From positions 5,129,501 through 5,193,500 of the forward strand of contig OX352322.1 of the NCBI GenBank assembly GCA_947090765.1: 64,000 nucleotides of DNA, given 5' to 3'. Numbering within the stretch: position 1 is the first letter of the stretch; each line of letters opens with the position of its first letter. Made by a program: the position numbers and the translations under genes. Below are positions 56,064-62,770 of the stretch, piece after piece. The notes beneath the pieces are model-generated. The model worked only from the letters and a program-made list of their open reading frames with translations, searched no databases and was not told the DNA's origin. This DNA is from Pseudomonas sp. MM223 (GTDB taxonomy: Bacteria > Pseudomonadota > Gammaproteobacteria > Pseudomonadales > Pseudomonadaceae).

Positions 56064-57227
56064 TCAACCCTGGCGACGCATGTACTCGGCAAAAAGCGGC
56101 ACGGTGAAATCCAGCACACCATGATCGGTGCTGTAGGCCATGCCCTTGGCGATGACTTTGGCCCTGATGGGGCCCAGTGAAGATTGGGTTCGCCCCATGG
56201 CCTTGGCGATTTCACCTACCGCATAAGGCCCATCGCCAAGCGCCGACATGGCTCTGACGAAAAGTACTTCGCTGGGGGTCAACTGGTCGAGACGCACCCT
56301 GAAAAAACCGGCATCAAGCAAAGCCAGGGTTTCCGAATAGGATTGAACAACATCATCCAGCGATATCTCCGGCCCCTCTGCGCAGTTCCACGCCGTGGAC
56401 GCCCACTCCTGTAAAAAGAACGGATAGCCCTTCGTACGAACGACAATCTCCTTCAAAGCGGCCTCTGCAATGGATGCCTCTTCGTCCAGGATCGGCTTGA
56501 GTACAGCCTGGGCAGCAGCGTCGGCATCAAGTGCATTGATTTCGGGATAAAGGAACAGCCGCTCTGCATAGGATTTTGCCTCCCCTGCCAGCCGCGCAAC
56601 CTGCGGCAGGCCGGCCCCAACAAGCAACACCGGCAGGCCTTCCTGAGACATGCGGTGCATTGCAACGATCAAGGCCCTGAGGTCGGCTTCGCTCAAGTAC
56701 TGGACTTCGTCGATCAACAGAATCCAGCCCTTGCCTGCGGCCTTGGCTGCCCGACCGATCACGTTGAACAGGTCTGGCAGGTCGTACTGAAGGTTGCCGC
56801 TGTCCGCAAGACCAGGCTCTGGCTCTACACCAACTTCCACACCCGCGATGTCGATCTTGAAGATGGAGGCGAACCCACGCAGGCCTTTGAGGCCCCGGTT
56901 TGCGATTTGCTTGGCGGCCTCCACGGTGGACAGTGAGCGCATGACCTTGCGCATTTCGGGGTAAAGAAGGCGGGCGAGGCTTTCTTCTTCCGGCGACTCG
57001 ACCTTGGAGACCAGCAACCCCGCTTGCTCGGCAATTTTCCCGACCTCGTTCAAGAGCACTGTCTTGCCGGTGCCTCTCAACCCGAGCAGCATCATGGACC
57101 GCGCGCTGCGGCCATTGATTGCCCGGCCACACGCAACGCGCGCGTGCTCAAGCACCACGTCGCGCCCTGCCAGCTCGGGTGGCCTGCTGCCGGCGCCGGG
57201 TGCGAACGGGTTGCGGTACGGGTCCAT
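56064..57227 (-). CDS. Stand-alone AAA ATPase with C-terminal winged helix (ATPase_2/STAND-like)
   Basis: The 387-residue product starts at ATG 57227 after a strong GGAGG. Walker A is LLGLRGTGKTVLLNE (residues 49-56 core), Walker B is ILLIDEVQYLS (Asp173, Glu174), with a sensor region VLLVGAGLPQVARLAGE. The C-terminal part is winged-helix-like (GDGPYAVGEIAKAMGRTQSS). It resembles Orc1/Cdc6- and ATPase_2-type proteins found alone in bacterial accessory regions. No partner gene is adjacent. A strong dyad lies directly upstream. Function is unknown. Confidence 0.8.
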   Translation of the reverse strand: MDPYRNPFAPGAGSRPPELAGRDVVLEHARVACGRAINGRSARSMMLLGLRGTGKTVLLNEVGKIAEQAGLLVSKVESPEEESLARLLYPEMRKVMRSLSTVEAAKQIANRGLKGLRGFASIFKIDIAGVEVGVEPEPGLADSGNLQYDLPDLFNVIGRAAKAAGKGWILLIDEVQYLSEADLRALIVAMHRMSQEGLPVLLVGAGLPQVARLAGEAKSYAERLFLYPEINALDADAAAQAVLKPILDEEASIAEAALKEIVVRTKGYPFFLQEWASTAWNCAEGPEISLDDVVQSYSETLALLDAGFFRVRLDQLTPSEVLFVRAMSALGDGPYAVGEIAKAMGRTQSSLGPIRAKVIAKGMAYSTDHGVLDFTVPLFAEYMRRQG

Positions 57228-57254
57228 GGGCTACCTCCAGAGAAGGGTTATAGC

Positions 57255-57291
57255 AATAGATAGCGAAGTCTATCGATTTTCGCTATCTATT
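57255..57291. promoter_or_regulatory. 13-bp-arm dyad upstream of the AAA ATPase
   Basis: AATAGATAGCGAA and TTCGCTATCTATT form a perfect 13-bp inverted repeat with an 11-nt centre, 28-64 bp upstream of the ATPase start. It is AT-rich against a GC-rich background. It is likely an operator, perhaps bound by the ATPase's own winged helix; a terminator is less likely because there is no GC clamp. Confidence 0.6.
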
Positions 57292-57417
57292 AGTAGATTT
57301 CGGTAGCATTTGCCCTTGTGCGCTGGAAATCAGTCCCCGTCCTACATCTTGAACTCAGAATAATCCGCTTCCTTGTAGGGCGTTTCCCAAACATACTGCC
57401 AAACCGCTCAAACGCTT

Positions 57418-57434
57418 GCGACGGATTATGTCGC
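57418..57434. promoter_or_regulatory. GCGAC dyad before the RNA leader
   Basis: GCGAC-GGATTAT-GTCGC is a perfect 5-bp inverted repeat about 80 bp upstream of the structured leader. It may be a binding site in its promoter region; support is weak because the arms are short. Confidence 0.3.
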
Positions 57435-57516
57435 GCTCTAGTCTCGGCTTGTCGTTGTGAAATTAGCGACCGGCTTTGACAGGCCGACTACTCAAGTTTC
57501 CGTTGCAGCGCTTTAT

Positions 57517-57590
57517 GGCAGCTGTGCATGGGGCACATTCGTGTGCGCCGGGTCCTTGGGTACCGGTCTGTCAACCCATGTATAGCTGCC
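57517..57590 (+). ncRNA. Candidate three-way-junction RNA leader of the DUF6124 gene
   Basis: The stretch can fold into a closing helix of 16 pairs (57517-57532 with 57575-57590; GGCAGCUGUGCAUGGG with two G-U pairs). Inside are a 5-bp hairpin GCACA-UUCG-UGUGC (57533-57546) and a CCGG-CCGG hairpin (57548-57566). It ends 51 nt upstream of the ATG of the DUF6124 gene, whose RBS AAGGAG follows. Orientation is inferred from the downstream gene. No match to a named Rfam family is claimed. Confidence 0.55.
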
Positions 57591-57641
57591 TCCATTCGTT
57601 TGACAGCGTTGCCAGGCGGCTCCACTACCCAAGGAGCTTAC

Positions 57642-57905
57642 ATGCGCAAGATAGTCCCCGATCCACCCTACTCCCTCGATTCCACCCAGGCACTGCAAGA
57701 CACCCTGGTCCAGTCCTCAGAGTACGTACTCTGCGCCCTGTCCGTCGCCCGCCAATCCGTGCAACTCAAGCCTACAGCCCACAGCTCGATCGTGATGCAG
57801 GCCGTCATCCATGAAATGGAGGAGGTCCAGAGCCTGGTCGAGTCGGCCTTGATGCAATTGCAGATGCGGCCGCACTTACCCACCGAGCCGTACACCTTGC
57901 ACTAG
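57642..57905 (+). CDS. DUF6124-like small protein
   Basis: The 87-residue product starts at ATG 57642 (MRKIVPDPPYSLDSTQALQD) after AAGGAGC. In-frame sequence upstream to 57528 falls in the structured leader and is not coding. The protein is two helices (SEYVLCALSVARQSVQLKPT and VMQAVIHEMEEVQSLVESAL), like the DUF6124 family common in Pseudomonas. Function is unknown. A DUF3077 gene follows 74 bp later, with a REP between. Confidence 0.75.
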   Translation: MRKIVPDPPYSLDSTQALQDTLVQSSEYVLCALSVARQSVQLKPTAHSSIVMQAVIHEMEEVQSLVESALMQLQMRPHLPTEPYTLH

Positions 57906-57908
57906 CAG

Positions 57909-57944
57909 GCCAGCCCTCTTCGCGGGCACGCCCGCGAAGTGGCC
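57909..57944. repeat. Single palindromic REP (classic P. putida form)
   Basis: CTTCGCGGGCACGCCCGCGAAG is a near-perfect hairpin of 9 bp with flanking GGCC. This is the textbook P. putida REP core, different from the two classes found elsewhere in the window. Confidence 0.8.
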
Positions 57945-57979
57945 AACCCGGACAACCAAGATTTCAGGGGGATAAAACA

Positions 57980-58252
57980 ATGCCAACCGACAACACAAAA
58001 GAACCCACCACAGTCGGCAAGACCTGCTTCTACCAAGGCGAAAACAACACCCACCCGCTGTTCCGCATCGAACCCGGCATCCCCTGCCAGGACGCCCGCG
58101 AACAGGCCTCCGAACTGATGGGCTACGTCCGCGACCTGATCATCACCGGCCTGATGGACGACGACCAGAAACTGATCTGGGCCTCGCACTACCTCAGCGC
58201 AATGGCCAAGGCGCTGCTGGATGATGCTGAATTGGGGATGATGAAAAAGTAA
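57980..58252 (+). CDS. DUF3077 family protein
   Basis: The 90-residue product starts at ATG 57980 (MPTDNTKEPTTVGKTCFYQG). It has the DUF3077 pattern with LFRIEPGIPCQDAREQASEL and ASHYLSAMAKALLDDAE. It is small, helical and soluble. DUF3077 proteins are frequent in Pseudomonas and of unknown role. It probably shares a transcript with the DUF6124 gene and ends at an intrinsic terminator. Confidence 0.82.
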   Translation: MPTDNTKEPTTVGKTCFYQGENNTHPLFRIEPGIPCQDAREQASELMGYVRDLIITGLMDDDQKLIWASHYLSAMAKALLDDAELGMMKK

Positions 58253-58261
58253 GGCACAACG

Positions 58262-58301
58262 AAAAGCCCCTGGAAACGCAAAATATCCAGGGGTTTATTT
58301 T
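58262..58301 (+). terminator. Intrinsic terminator after DUF3077 gene
   Basis: Perfect 8-bp stem CCCCTGGA/TCCAGGGG, 11-nt loop, then TTTATTTT; 9 bp after the stop. Confidence 0.85.
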
Positions 58302-58578
58302 GTCGTGACTCGCCGCAAACAGGCTTCAAAACGCCCTCGACTGACGGCAGGGTCGCGACCGCTTCCGCGCCCATGTAGTCCATTTCCCAAACTCACAGCA
58401 AACCCGCTCCAACCGTTGCTAGTGCTCAACTCGCGATTTAGCCTCATCACGTCCTCGCCAATTCAAAATCGACGATGTCAGGCGGCCATCACTTCAAACA
58501 TATGCGCCCATTTTCGGGGCAGGTACAACGCATGCACAGGGCTGCAACGCCACTTGATCACTCATTCATCGACAAGGA
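58302..58578. other. Gene-free interval before the toxin-antitoxin pair
   Basis: About 280 bp with lower GC than the flanks. I find no supported gene, REP or RNA structure; it presumably holds the promoter of the toxin-antitoxin pair at its right end. Confidence 0.5.
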
Positions 58579-58594
58579 GTAGCCACTAGGCTAC
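58579..58594. promoter_or_regulatory. Dyad upstream of toxin-antitoxin genes
   Basis: GTAGCC-ACTA-GGCTAC is a perfect 6-bp inverted repeat 10 bp before the toxin ATG. This is where an HTH antitoxin would bind for autoregulation. Confidence 0.55.
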
Positions 58595-58603
58595 ATTTAA
58601 TGC

Positions 58604-58912
58604 ATGCCGAATCAGATCGACACAACGTCTGAATTTGACGATTGGCTGGACGGTGTAAAAGACCCGATCGGTAGAGGTGCAGTTACCTCAAGACTCGCCC
58701 GAGCAGAGATTGGCAGCTTTGGCGATATCGAACCCGTTGGCGATGGCGTCAGTGAGATGCGTGTGTTTGTTGGCCCCGGATATCGGATCTACTTCGTACG
58801 AACGGGCTCGACCCGCTACCTGATGCTCTACGGTAGCGATAAAACCGATCAGCACAGAGCCATCAAGCGCGCCAAGGAAATTCTTGATCTTGTACGAGGT
58901 AAACAACGATGA
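58604..58912 (+). CDS. RelE/HigB-type toxin (addiction-module killer family)
   Basis: The 102-residue product has the COG3657-type RelE fold: FDDWLDGVKDPIGRGAVTSR, then GDGVSEMRVFVGPGYRIYFV and LLMLYGSDK-like LYGSDKTDQHRAIKRAKEIL. These toxins are ribosome-dependent mRNA interferases. The gene comes first and overlaps the antitoxin gene by 4 bp (ATGA). The order toxin-antitoxin is normal for this subgroup. Confidence 0.9.
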   Translation: MPNQIDTTSEFDDWLDGVKDPIGRGAVTSRLARAEIGSFGDIEPVGDGVSEMRVFVGPGYRIYFVRTGSTRYLMLYGSDKTDQHRAIKRAKEILDLVRGKQR

Positions 58913-59259
58913 GCGACACATTCACCCCTGAAGACATGCCCATCCTTGAGCTCGACTTGAGCAATACCAAGCGCTTCGAGGCTTCCCGGTTTCTCGACAG
59001 CCCCGAAACCATAGCGGCTTTTCTGGCAGAGGCAATGAAGGCTAACGACGCTCAATCCTTAATGCATGCTCTGGGTGAAGTGGCGAAGGCCAAGGGCGTG
59101 AATCAGTTTGCGCAAGATGCAGGCGTTAATCGCGAATCTCTTTATAAAACCCTGAAGGGTGGAGATAAAACACGCTTCTCTACTATTCAGAAGCTGATGT
59201 TGGCCCTAGGTGTTGAGTTAACCGTGAGGCCGCTCAAGAAACTTCCAGCCTCTTCATAG
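58909..59259 (+). CDS. HTH antitoxin (COG3636-type)
   Basis: The 116-residue product has the family start DMPILELDLSNTKRFEASRF, which docks the toxin, and a C-terminal HTH (VNQFAQDAGVNRESLYKTLK). It neutralises the upstream toxin and, by family analogy, represses the operon through the dyad at 58579-58594. It sits about 100 bp from the prophage attachment site and ends before an intrinsic terminator. Confidence 0.9.
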   Translation: MSDTFTPEDMPILELDLSNTKRFEASRFLDSPETIAAFLAEAMKANDAQSLMHALGEVAKAKGVNQFAQDAGVNRESLYKTLKGGDKTRFSTIQKLMLALGVELTVRPLKKLPASS

Positions 59260-59313
59260 GATTGCCCACCAAACAGGTGAGCAGGACGACCAAAAATCTG
59301 CCAGACGCACAAC

Positions 59314-59354
59314 GAAAAAGCCCCTGAAAGCTTTCGCTTCCAGGGGCTTTATCT
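59314..59354. terminator. Bidirectional terminator shared by antitoxin and tRNA-Ser
   Basis: Stem AAAGCCCCTG/CAGGGGCTTT with a 14-nt loop. On the minus strand it ends in TTTTT 4 bp beyond the tRNA CCA, so it is the original terminator of the tRNA gene; on the plus strand it follows the antitoxin gene. Confidence 0.82.
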
Positions 59355-59358
59355 TGTA

Positions 59359-59425
59359 TGGCGGAGAGATAGGGATTTGAACCCTAGGTACTGTTGCCAG
59401 TACAACGGATTTCGAATCCGTTTTT
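59359..59425 (-). tRNA. 3' half of tRNA-Ser(CGA): prophage attachment site
   Basis: Read on the minus strand, the sequence gives the anticodon arm ACGGA-TTCGAAA-TCCGT (anticodon CGA), a long variable arm GTACTG-GCAA-CAGTAC, the T arm AGGG-TTCAAAT-CCCT and the 3' end CTCTCCGCCA. The acceptor 5' strand and D arm are absent: upstream is AT-rich DNA with no GGAGAG or GGCTGAGTGG. It is a half-gene left by integration; the intact copy is expected at the far end of the prophage. The gene is not functional here. Confidence 0.85.
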
Positions 59426-59615
59426 GGCCTCATATTTTTTTGAGAAAATTTCAGAAAATACAATGAAATCAGCAAGTTCAACGCAACACAACGCAGCAGC
59501 ATTCCACACCATTCGGGGGATTTATTCCCCCAAAATTCCCCCAGGAGGCTGTGATAGATTCGGCTGGGATAAATCTCGTCCCGGTTGGGCGGACTAGAAC
59601 ATTGCAGGAGGCCTC

Positions 59616-60161
59616 ATGCCAATTTCTGACGCTGTGTGGACTACGATCAATTCTGACTTGCACGCTGTCGCGGTCCTAATTCACAACGGATGCCACATCC
59701 ATGCCCTTTCGCTGATGTACAGCTCGATAGACAAGATGGCTTGGCTTTCAAGCGCCAGTATCGACCACGGCCGCAAGGAATTCATGGCTTGGGTCGATGA
59801 TTATTTTTTGCCGGGCTTCGCCTCGCCGCTTGCTGCTGTCGACATCTACGCAGCACGTTGCGGATTTCTCCATGCTGGAACGGCCGAGTCGAAGCTCTAC
59901 CGAGACAGTAAAGCGAAGCAAATTATCAACCCTACAGGCCCTCGGAGGCCTCAAGCAGAGGTGGAGGCAGAGGTGCATTTAACACTTCCTAAGCTGGGTC
60001 TTACGCCGAGCAATGTCGTAGTGGTGCAGTGCATTGACTTTTCCGATCAGTGGATCGAGGCCATGAGACGGTTCACTGACGCCATCAAGGCGGATACCAA
60101 CCTTCAGTCCCTCACAAAGCAGAGAGCGGAACTCCAACTGGCCATATTCCCGGCCGGCTGA
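59616..60161 (+). CDS. HEPN-like prophage cargo protein
   Basis: The 181-residue product starts at ATG 59616 after GCAGGAGG. It is largely helical. IYAARCGFLHAGT contains an R-x4-H motif (Arg81, His86), the active-site signature of HEPN ribonucleases, followed by a beta-rich C-terminal half. It is transcribed against the prophage's late genes at the very edge of the element, the usual place for accessory or defence genes. I do not recognise a named family; the HEPN call rests on the motif and helical pattern only. Confidence 0.6.
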   Translation: MPISDAVWTTINSDLHAVAVLIHNGCHIHALSLMYSSIDKMAWLSSASIDHGRKEFMAWVDDYFLPGFASPLAAVDIYAARCGFLHAGTAESKLYRDSKAKQIINPTGPRRPQAEVEAEVHLTLPKLGLTPSNVVVVQCIDFSDQWIEAMRRFTDAIKADTNLQSLTKQRAELQLAIFPAG

Positions 60162-60163
60162 AA

Positions 60164-60505
60164 TCATCTACATCCATTGATAGCTGCGACGAGTTGCCGC
60201 TCATACCCAATCCGCTGCCGACGCTCAGCCAGCAGGGCCCGCACCTTCACCTCCAGGCTGTCGGTCTTGCGCAAGCCGGCAGCTGCCCATGGCGGCACGG
60301 CCACTTCCGGAGCGCGGCATGGAACCTGAACCGGCACCTCAACGCGCACATATGCTACCTGCGGCTCAGCCTTGCCGGCACATCCTGAAATGGCTATGGA
60401 CAGCACCAGCCCGCTCCCACAGGCGAAGCCACGGATTACGCGGCCTACAGCCCGGAAAATGCCAATCCCGCTCCCGCAGGTACACCAGTTCAGCACCACC
60501 GTCAT
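60164..60505 (-). CDS. Rz1-like outer-membrane spanin lipoprotein
   Basis: The 113-residue product starts at ATG 60505, overlapping the Rz-like stop by 4 bp. A lipobox SIAISGC gives lipid-modified Cys42 after an unusually long leader, and a Pro-rich linker follows (VRVEVPVQVPCRAPEVAVPP). Its position after the Rz-like gene and a late-lysis role at the outer membrane fit o-spanins. The long N-terminal leader is odd and may contain a later true start. Confidence 0.75.
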   Translation of the reverse strand: MTVVLNWCTCGSGIGIFRAVGRVIRGFACGSGLVLSIAISGCAGKAEPQVAYVRVEVPVQVPCRAPEVAVPPWAAAGLRKTDSLEVKVRALLAERRQRIGYERQLVAAINGCR

Positions 60506-60864
60506 AGCCCAAGCTCCTTATCGATGATCGAGGCGGCAGCTGCGCATTGGTCGCCGCCGGTGCGCTCCTGCTGAAGCCGGTTCGCCGCCGCGTAGTCGAC
60601 CTGGGCGCCGACCTTCGCCGCGTCTACCGCTTGCTCTGCCCTGGCCTGGCGTGCGTTCGCGGCTAGGGTCAGGTCGCCCAAGGCGTTGCCCTGCTCCGCG
60701 GCCAGCCCGCTGAGATTGTCCTGAGCAGCTTTGCAGCTGGCCACTTGGTTCTGCTCGGCGTCCAGCAGCGGCCGGAAGTGCCCTGTAGCGGACCAGATAC
60801 CCAACAGGACGCCCAGCAGGATCAACAGGCCGGCGACAGCAGCACGCATTGCCAAGGACGTCAT
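60502..60864 (-). CDS. Rz-like inner-membrane spanin
   Basis: The 120-residue product has one N-terminal membrane segment (AAVAGLLILLGVLLGIWSAT), then a long periplasmic helix rich in Ala, Gln and charged residues (coiled-coil type) with two Cys. Paired with the o-spanin gene, it bridges the envelope and fuses the membranes at lysis. It overlaps the lysozyme-like gene by 4 bp. Confidence 0.8.
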   Translation of the reverse strand: MTSLAMRAAVAGLLILLGVLLGIWSATGHFRPLLDAEQNQVASCKAAQDNLSGLAAEQGNALGDLTLAANARQARAEQAVDAAKVGAQVDYAAANRLQQERTGGDQCAAAASIIDKELGL

Positions 60865-61304
60865 GCAAGCGCCCGCCGCACACCCTCGTCGATCACCTGA
60901 TCCTTGTACGGATTGCCGCCGTTCTCATGGACGATGATGCCCACCACCGCCTCGCGCAGCACCTGCGGCCTGGAGATGTCGATGGAGTCGCGGACACCTA
61001 CGCCAAGGCGCTTCGCAATGGCTTGGGCGTAGGCCAAAGTGTTGTTCTCGCTGGACGGCGCCCAGCGGCTGATGAACTCCAGCGGGGTGTCGATGCCTGG
61101 GCGGCCAACCCCGGGCATACCATCCTTGCCCCGATAGTTCAGCAGCAACTTGCCCAAGGCCCGGATGCCATTCTCCGCCTGGTCGAAGCGGGCAAAGCGT
61201 GGCTTGGCAACGCCCTCCTCCAGGCCGAGCTGGCCCTGCCAAGCATTACGCGGGTTGAAATCGATGTTGCCGGGGTTGTTGTTGCGGATGCCGCGTGCGG
61301 TCAT
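60861..61304 (-). CDS. Phage lysozyme-like protein (structural protein P5 type)
   Basis: The 147-residue product starts MTARGIRNNNPGNIDFNPRN, the GIRNNNPGNI signature of the PRD1 P5/transglycosylase-like family, with ALGKLLLNYRGKDG in the middle. It degrades peptidoglycan, most likely as the endolysin here, since it heads the spanin genes. No signal peptide is present, so a holin or pinholin should exist outside the visible cluster or among the small genes. Confidence 0.85.
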   Translation of the reverse strand: MTARGIRNNNPGNIDFNPRNAWQGQLGLEEGVAKPRFARFDQAENGIRALGKLLLNYRGKDGMPGVGRPGIDTPLEFISRWAPSSENNTLAYAQAIAKRLGVGVRDSIDISRPQVLREAVVGIIVHENGGNPYKDQVIDEGVRRALA

Positions 61305-61361
61305 GGGTTTTCTCCAGACAAAAAAATACCGCCAGGTGGCGGTCGGTGTTTTCGGTGCGGA

Positions 61362-61955
61362 TCAGGCCGGCGGCGCGGGCCAATCAATGTCGTTGGGGTA
61401 GCCTTCCTGGTCGGCTAAGCGGCTCAGCGCCACGCGGTAGCGTTTCCAGTCGATAAGCAGAGCGGCCTCAGCTTCGGTGGCCTCGTCAAGCTCAACGGCA
61501 TCCTGCAGCGGGGCAATCGCTGCATCGGCCACGGCGCGCCGCTGCGCCTGTTCAGAAACCACAGTAGCCAGCAGCTGCTCAGCATCGGCTTGGGCCTTGG
61601 CCTCGGCGGTGATGACTTGCGACCAGTCAATCACGCCGGGAGTCGCGTCCAGACGTTCGCCCAAGTCCAGGCCGGGCAACTGCACCTGACCGTCAGCCGG
61701 ATAAAGGTCGACCGGGAAGCGCGCACCCTGCGGTGCGTCGGCGTCATGAGGCAGCATCAGGGTCAGCACCAAGTCACCGTTGATACGCTCTACAGGGGCA
61801 ATCACGAAATCGCAGCCTACGGCCTCGGCCGGCAAAGTCGCGCCATCGGCCAGGCGCGAGAAGTCTAGGGCTACGCCGTTCACCTCCAGAGTGTCGCCGG
61901 CCTTCACAACCGAGAGGTGGGCGTCAGAACGAACCGGAGAAAGCTTGATAATCAT
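61362..61955 (-). CDS. Tail-fibre assembly protein
   Basis: The 197-residue product starts at ATG 61955 with GGAGGTGGT upstream. The start overlaps the stop of the tail-fibre gene by one base (TAATG). The C-terminal half has the family pattern IDWKRYRVALSRLADQEGYP-NDIDWPAPPA of caudoviral tail-fibre chaperones. It helps fold or attach the fibre encoded just upstream. Confidence 0.85.
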   Translation of the reverse strand: MIIKLSPVRSDAHLSVVKAGDTLEVNGVALDFSRLADGATLPAEAVGCDFVIAPVERINGDLVLTLMLPHDADAPQGARFPVDLYPADGQVQLPGLDLGERLDATPGVIDWSQVITAEAKAQADAEQLLATVVSEQAQRRAVADAAIAPLQDAVELDEATEAEAALLIDWKRYRVALSRLADQEGYPNDIDWPAPPA

Positions 61956-62758
61956 TAGTACCACCTCCCGACTGCAAGAAAATCAACGGAAATGTTGGCT
62001 AAATCGCCACCGCTATAAAGCGCTGACAAATAGATCTCTGTAATCGCTGTGGCGTTAGCCGAAATGTAAGAGCACCAAGCGCCTCGCCCTCCAATCACAC
62101 CATCCTTCGCAGCCGCAAAAACTTTTGGTGGAACAGCGAATGTTGCAGAAAGGGCTTTACCAACAGGTTGGCTGTAATAGCGCCCAGCTGTTGAGGAAGA
62201 ACTCCACGCTGTACCCGAGACGGCGAGACTACCGACACACACCATCAAGCCACCAGCGAACTTGTAATACTCACCGTTCGCGTTGCTTCCGACTTCGATG
62301 ATCGCGCCGGTGGGCACACCGCCTACCTGGCTGACGGCGCCCACAATATCTGCTATTGCCGCTGCTTTAAGGCCGAGACCACTTCGCCCCAATGCCGCCG
62401 TATTGCCGCCGGTACCGCCCTTCGACACCGGCACCACGTTCTCTGTCGAGACCGAGCCCAGGCCGGCCAGCGTGGAGCCCCAGGTGTTGGCGATATCGTT
62501 GAACTTGTCGGCCAGCGTCTTGGTGTAACCCTGCATCGGCGCGAAGGCATAGGTGCCGGCGGACACCGTGGCACCCTGGTAGGCCGGCAGGATGCTCAGC
62601 ACCGTTCCGCTGGCGATGTTGGTCACTTCGTACCAGCGCCCGTCCGGGCCGAGGAACGCATCCCCCACCCTGCCGTTCGCCGCAAAGTTGGTGCCGGTGC
62701 CAGTCACCGTTGTTTGGCCAGCCGTGATCGCGACCGTGCCTGTCCTGTACCAGGGCAT
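61955..62758 (-). CDS. Tail-fibre protein
   Basis: The 267-residue product starts MPWYRTGTVAITAGQTTVTG, a conserved tail-fibre N-terminus (the GTGTNF...FLGPDGRWYEV region). It continues with VPVSKGGTGGNTAALGRSGL, the collagen-like/GGTGG hinge, and a C-terminal domain rich in Ser and Tyr for receptor binding. It is short for a full fibre, so it probably forms the distal part or works with the two genes upstream. Confidence 0.82.
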   Translation of the reverse strand: MPWYRTGTVAITAGQTTVTGTGTNFAANGRVGDAFLGPDGRWYEVTNIASGTVLSILPAYQGATVSAGTYAFAPMQGYTKTLADKFNDIANTWGSTLAGLGSVSTENVVPVSKGGTGGNTAALGRSGLGLKAAAIADIVGAVSQVGGVPTGAIIEVGSNANGEYYKFAGGLMVCVGSLAVSGTAWSSSSTAGRYYSQPVGKALSATFAVPPKVFAAAKDGVIGGRGAWCSYISANATAITEIYLSALYSGGDLANISVDFLAVGRWY

Positions 62759-62770
62759 AGGATGCTCCGA

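Noticed and set aside
57528..57641. In-frame N-terminal extension of the DUF6124 protein
   Set aside because: It lies within the base-paired RNA leader; the start at 57642 has its own RBS and the family length.
59359..59480. A complete tRNA-Ser gene
   Set aside because: The 5' acceptor strand and D arm are missing; only the 3' half from the anticodon arm is present.
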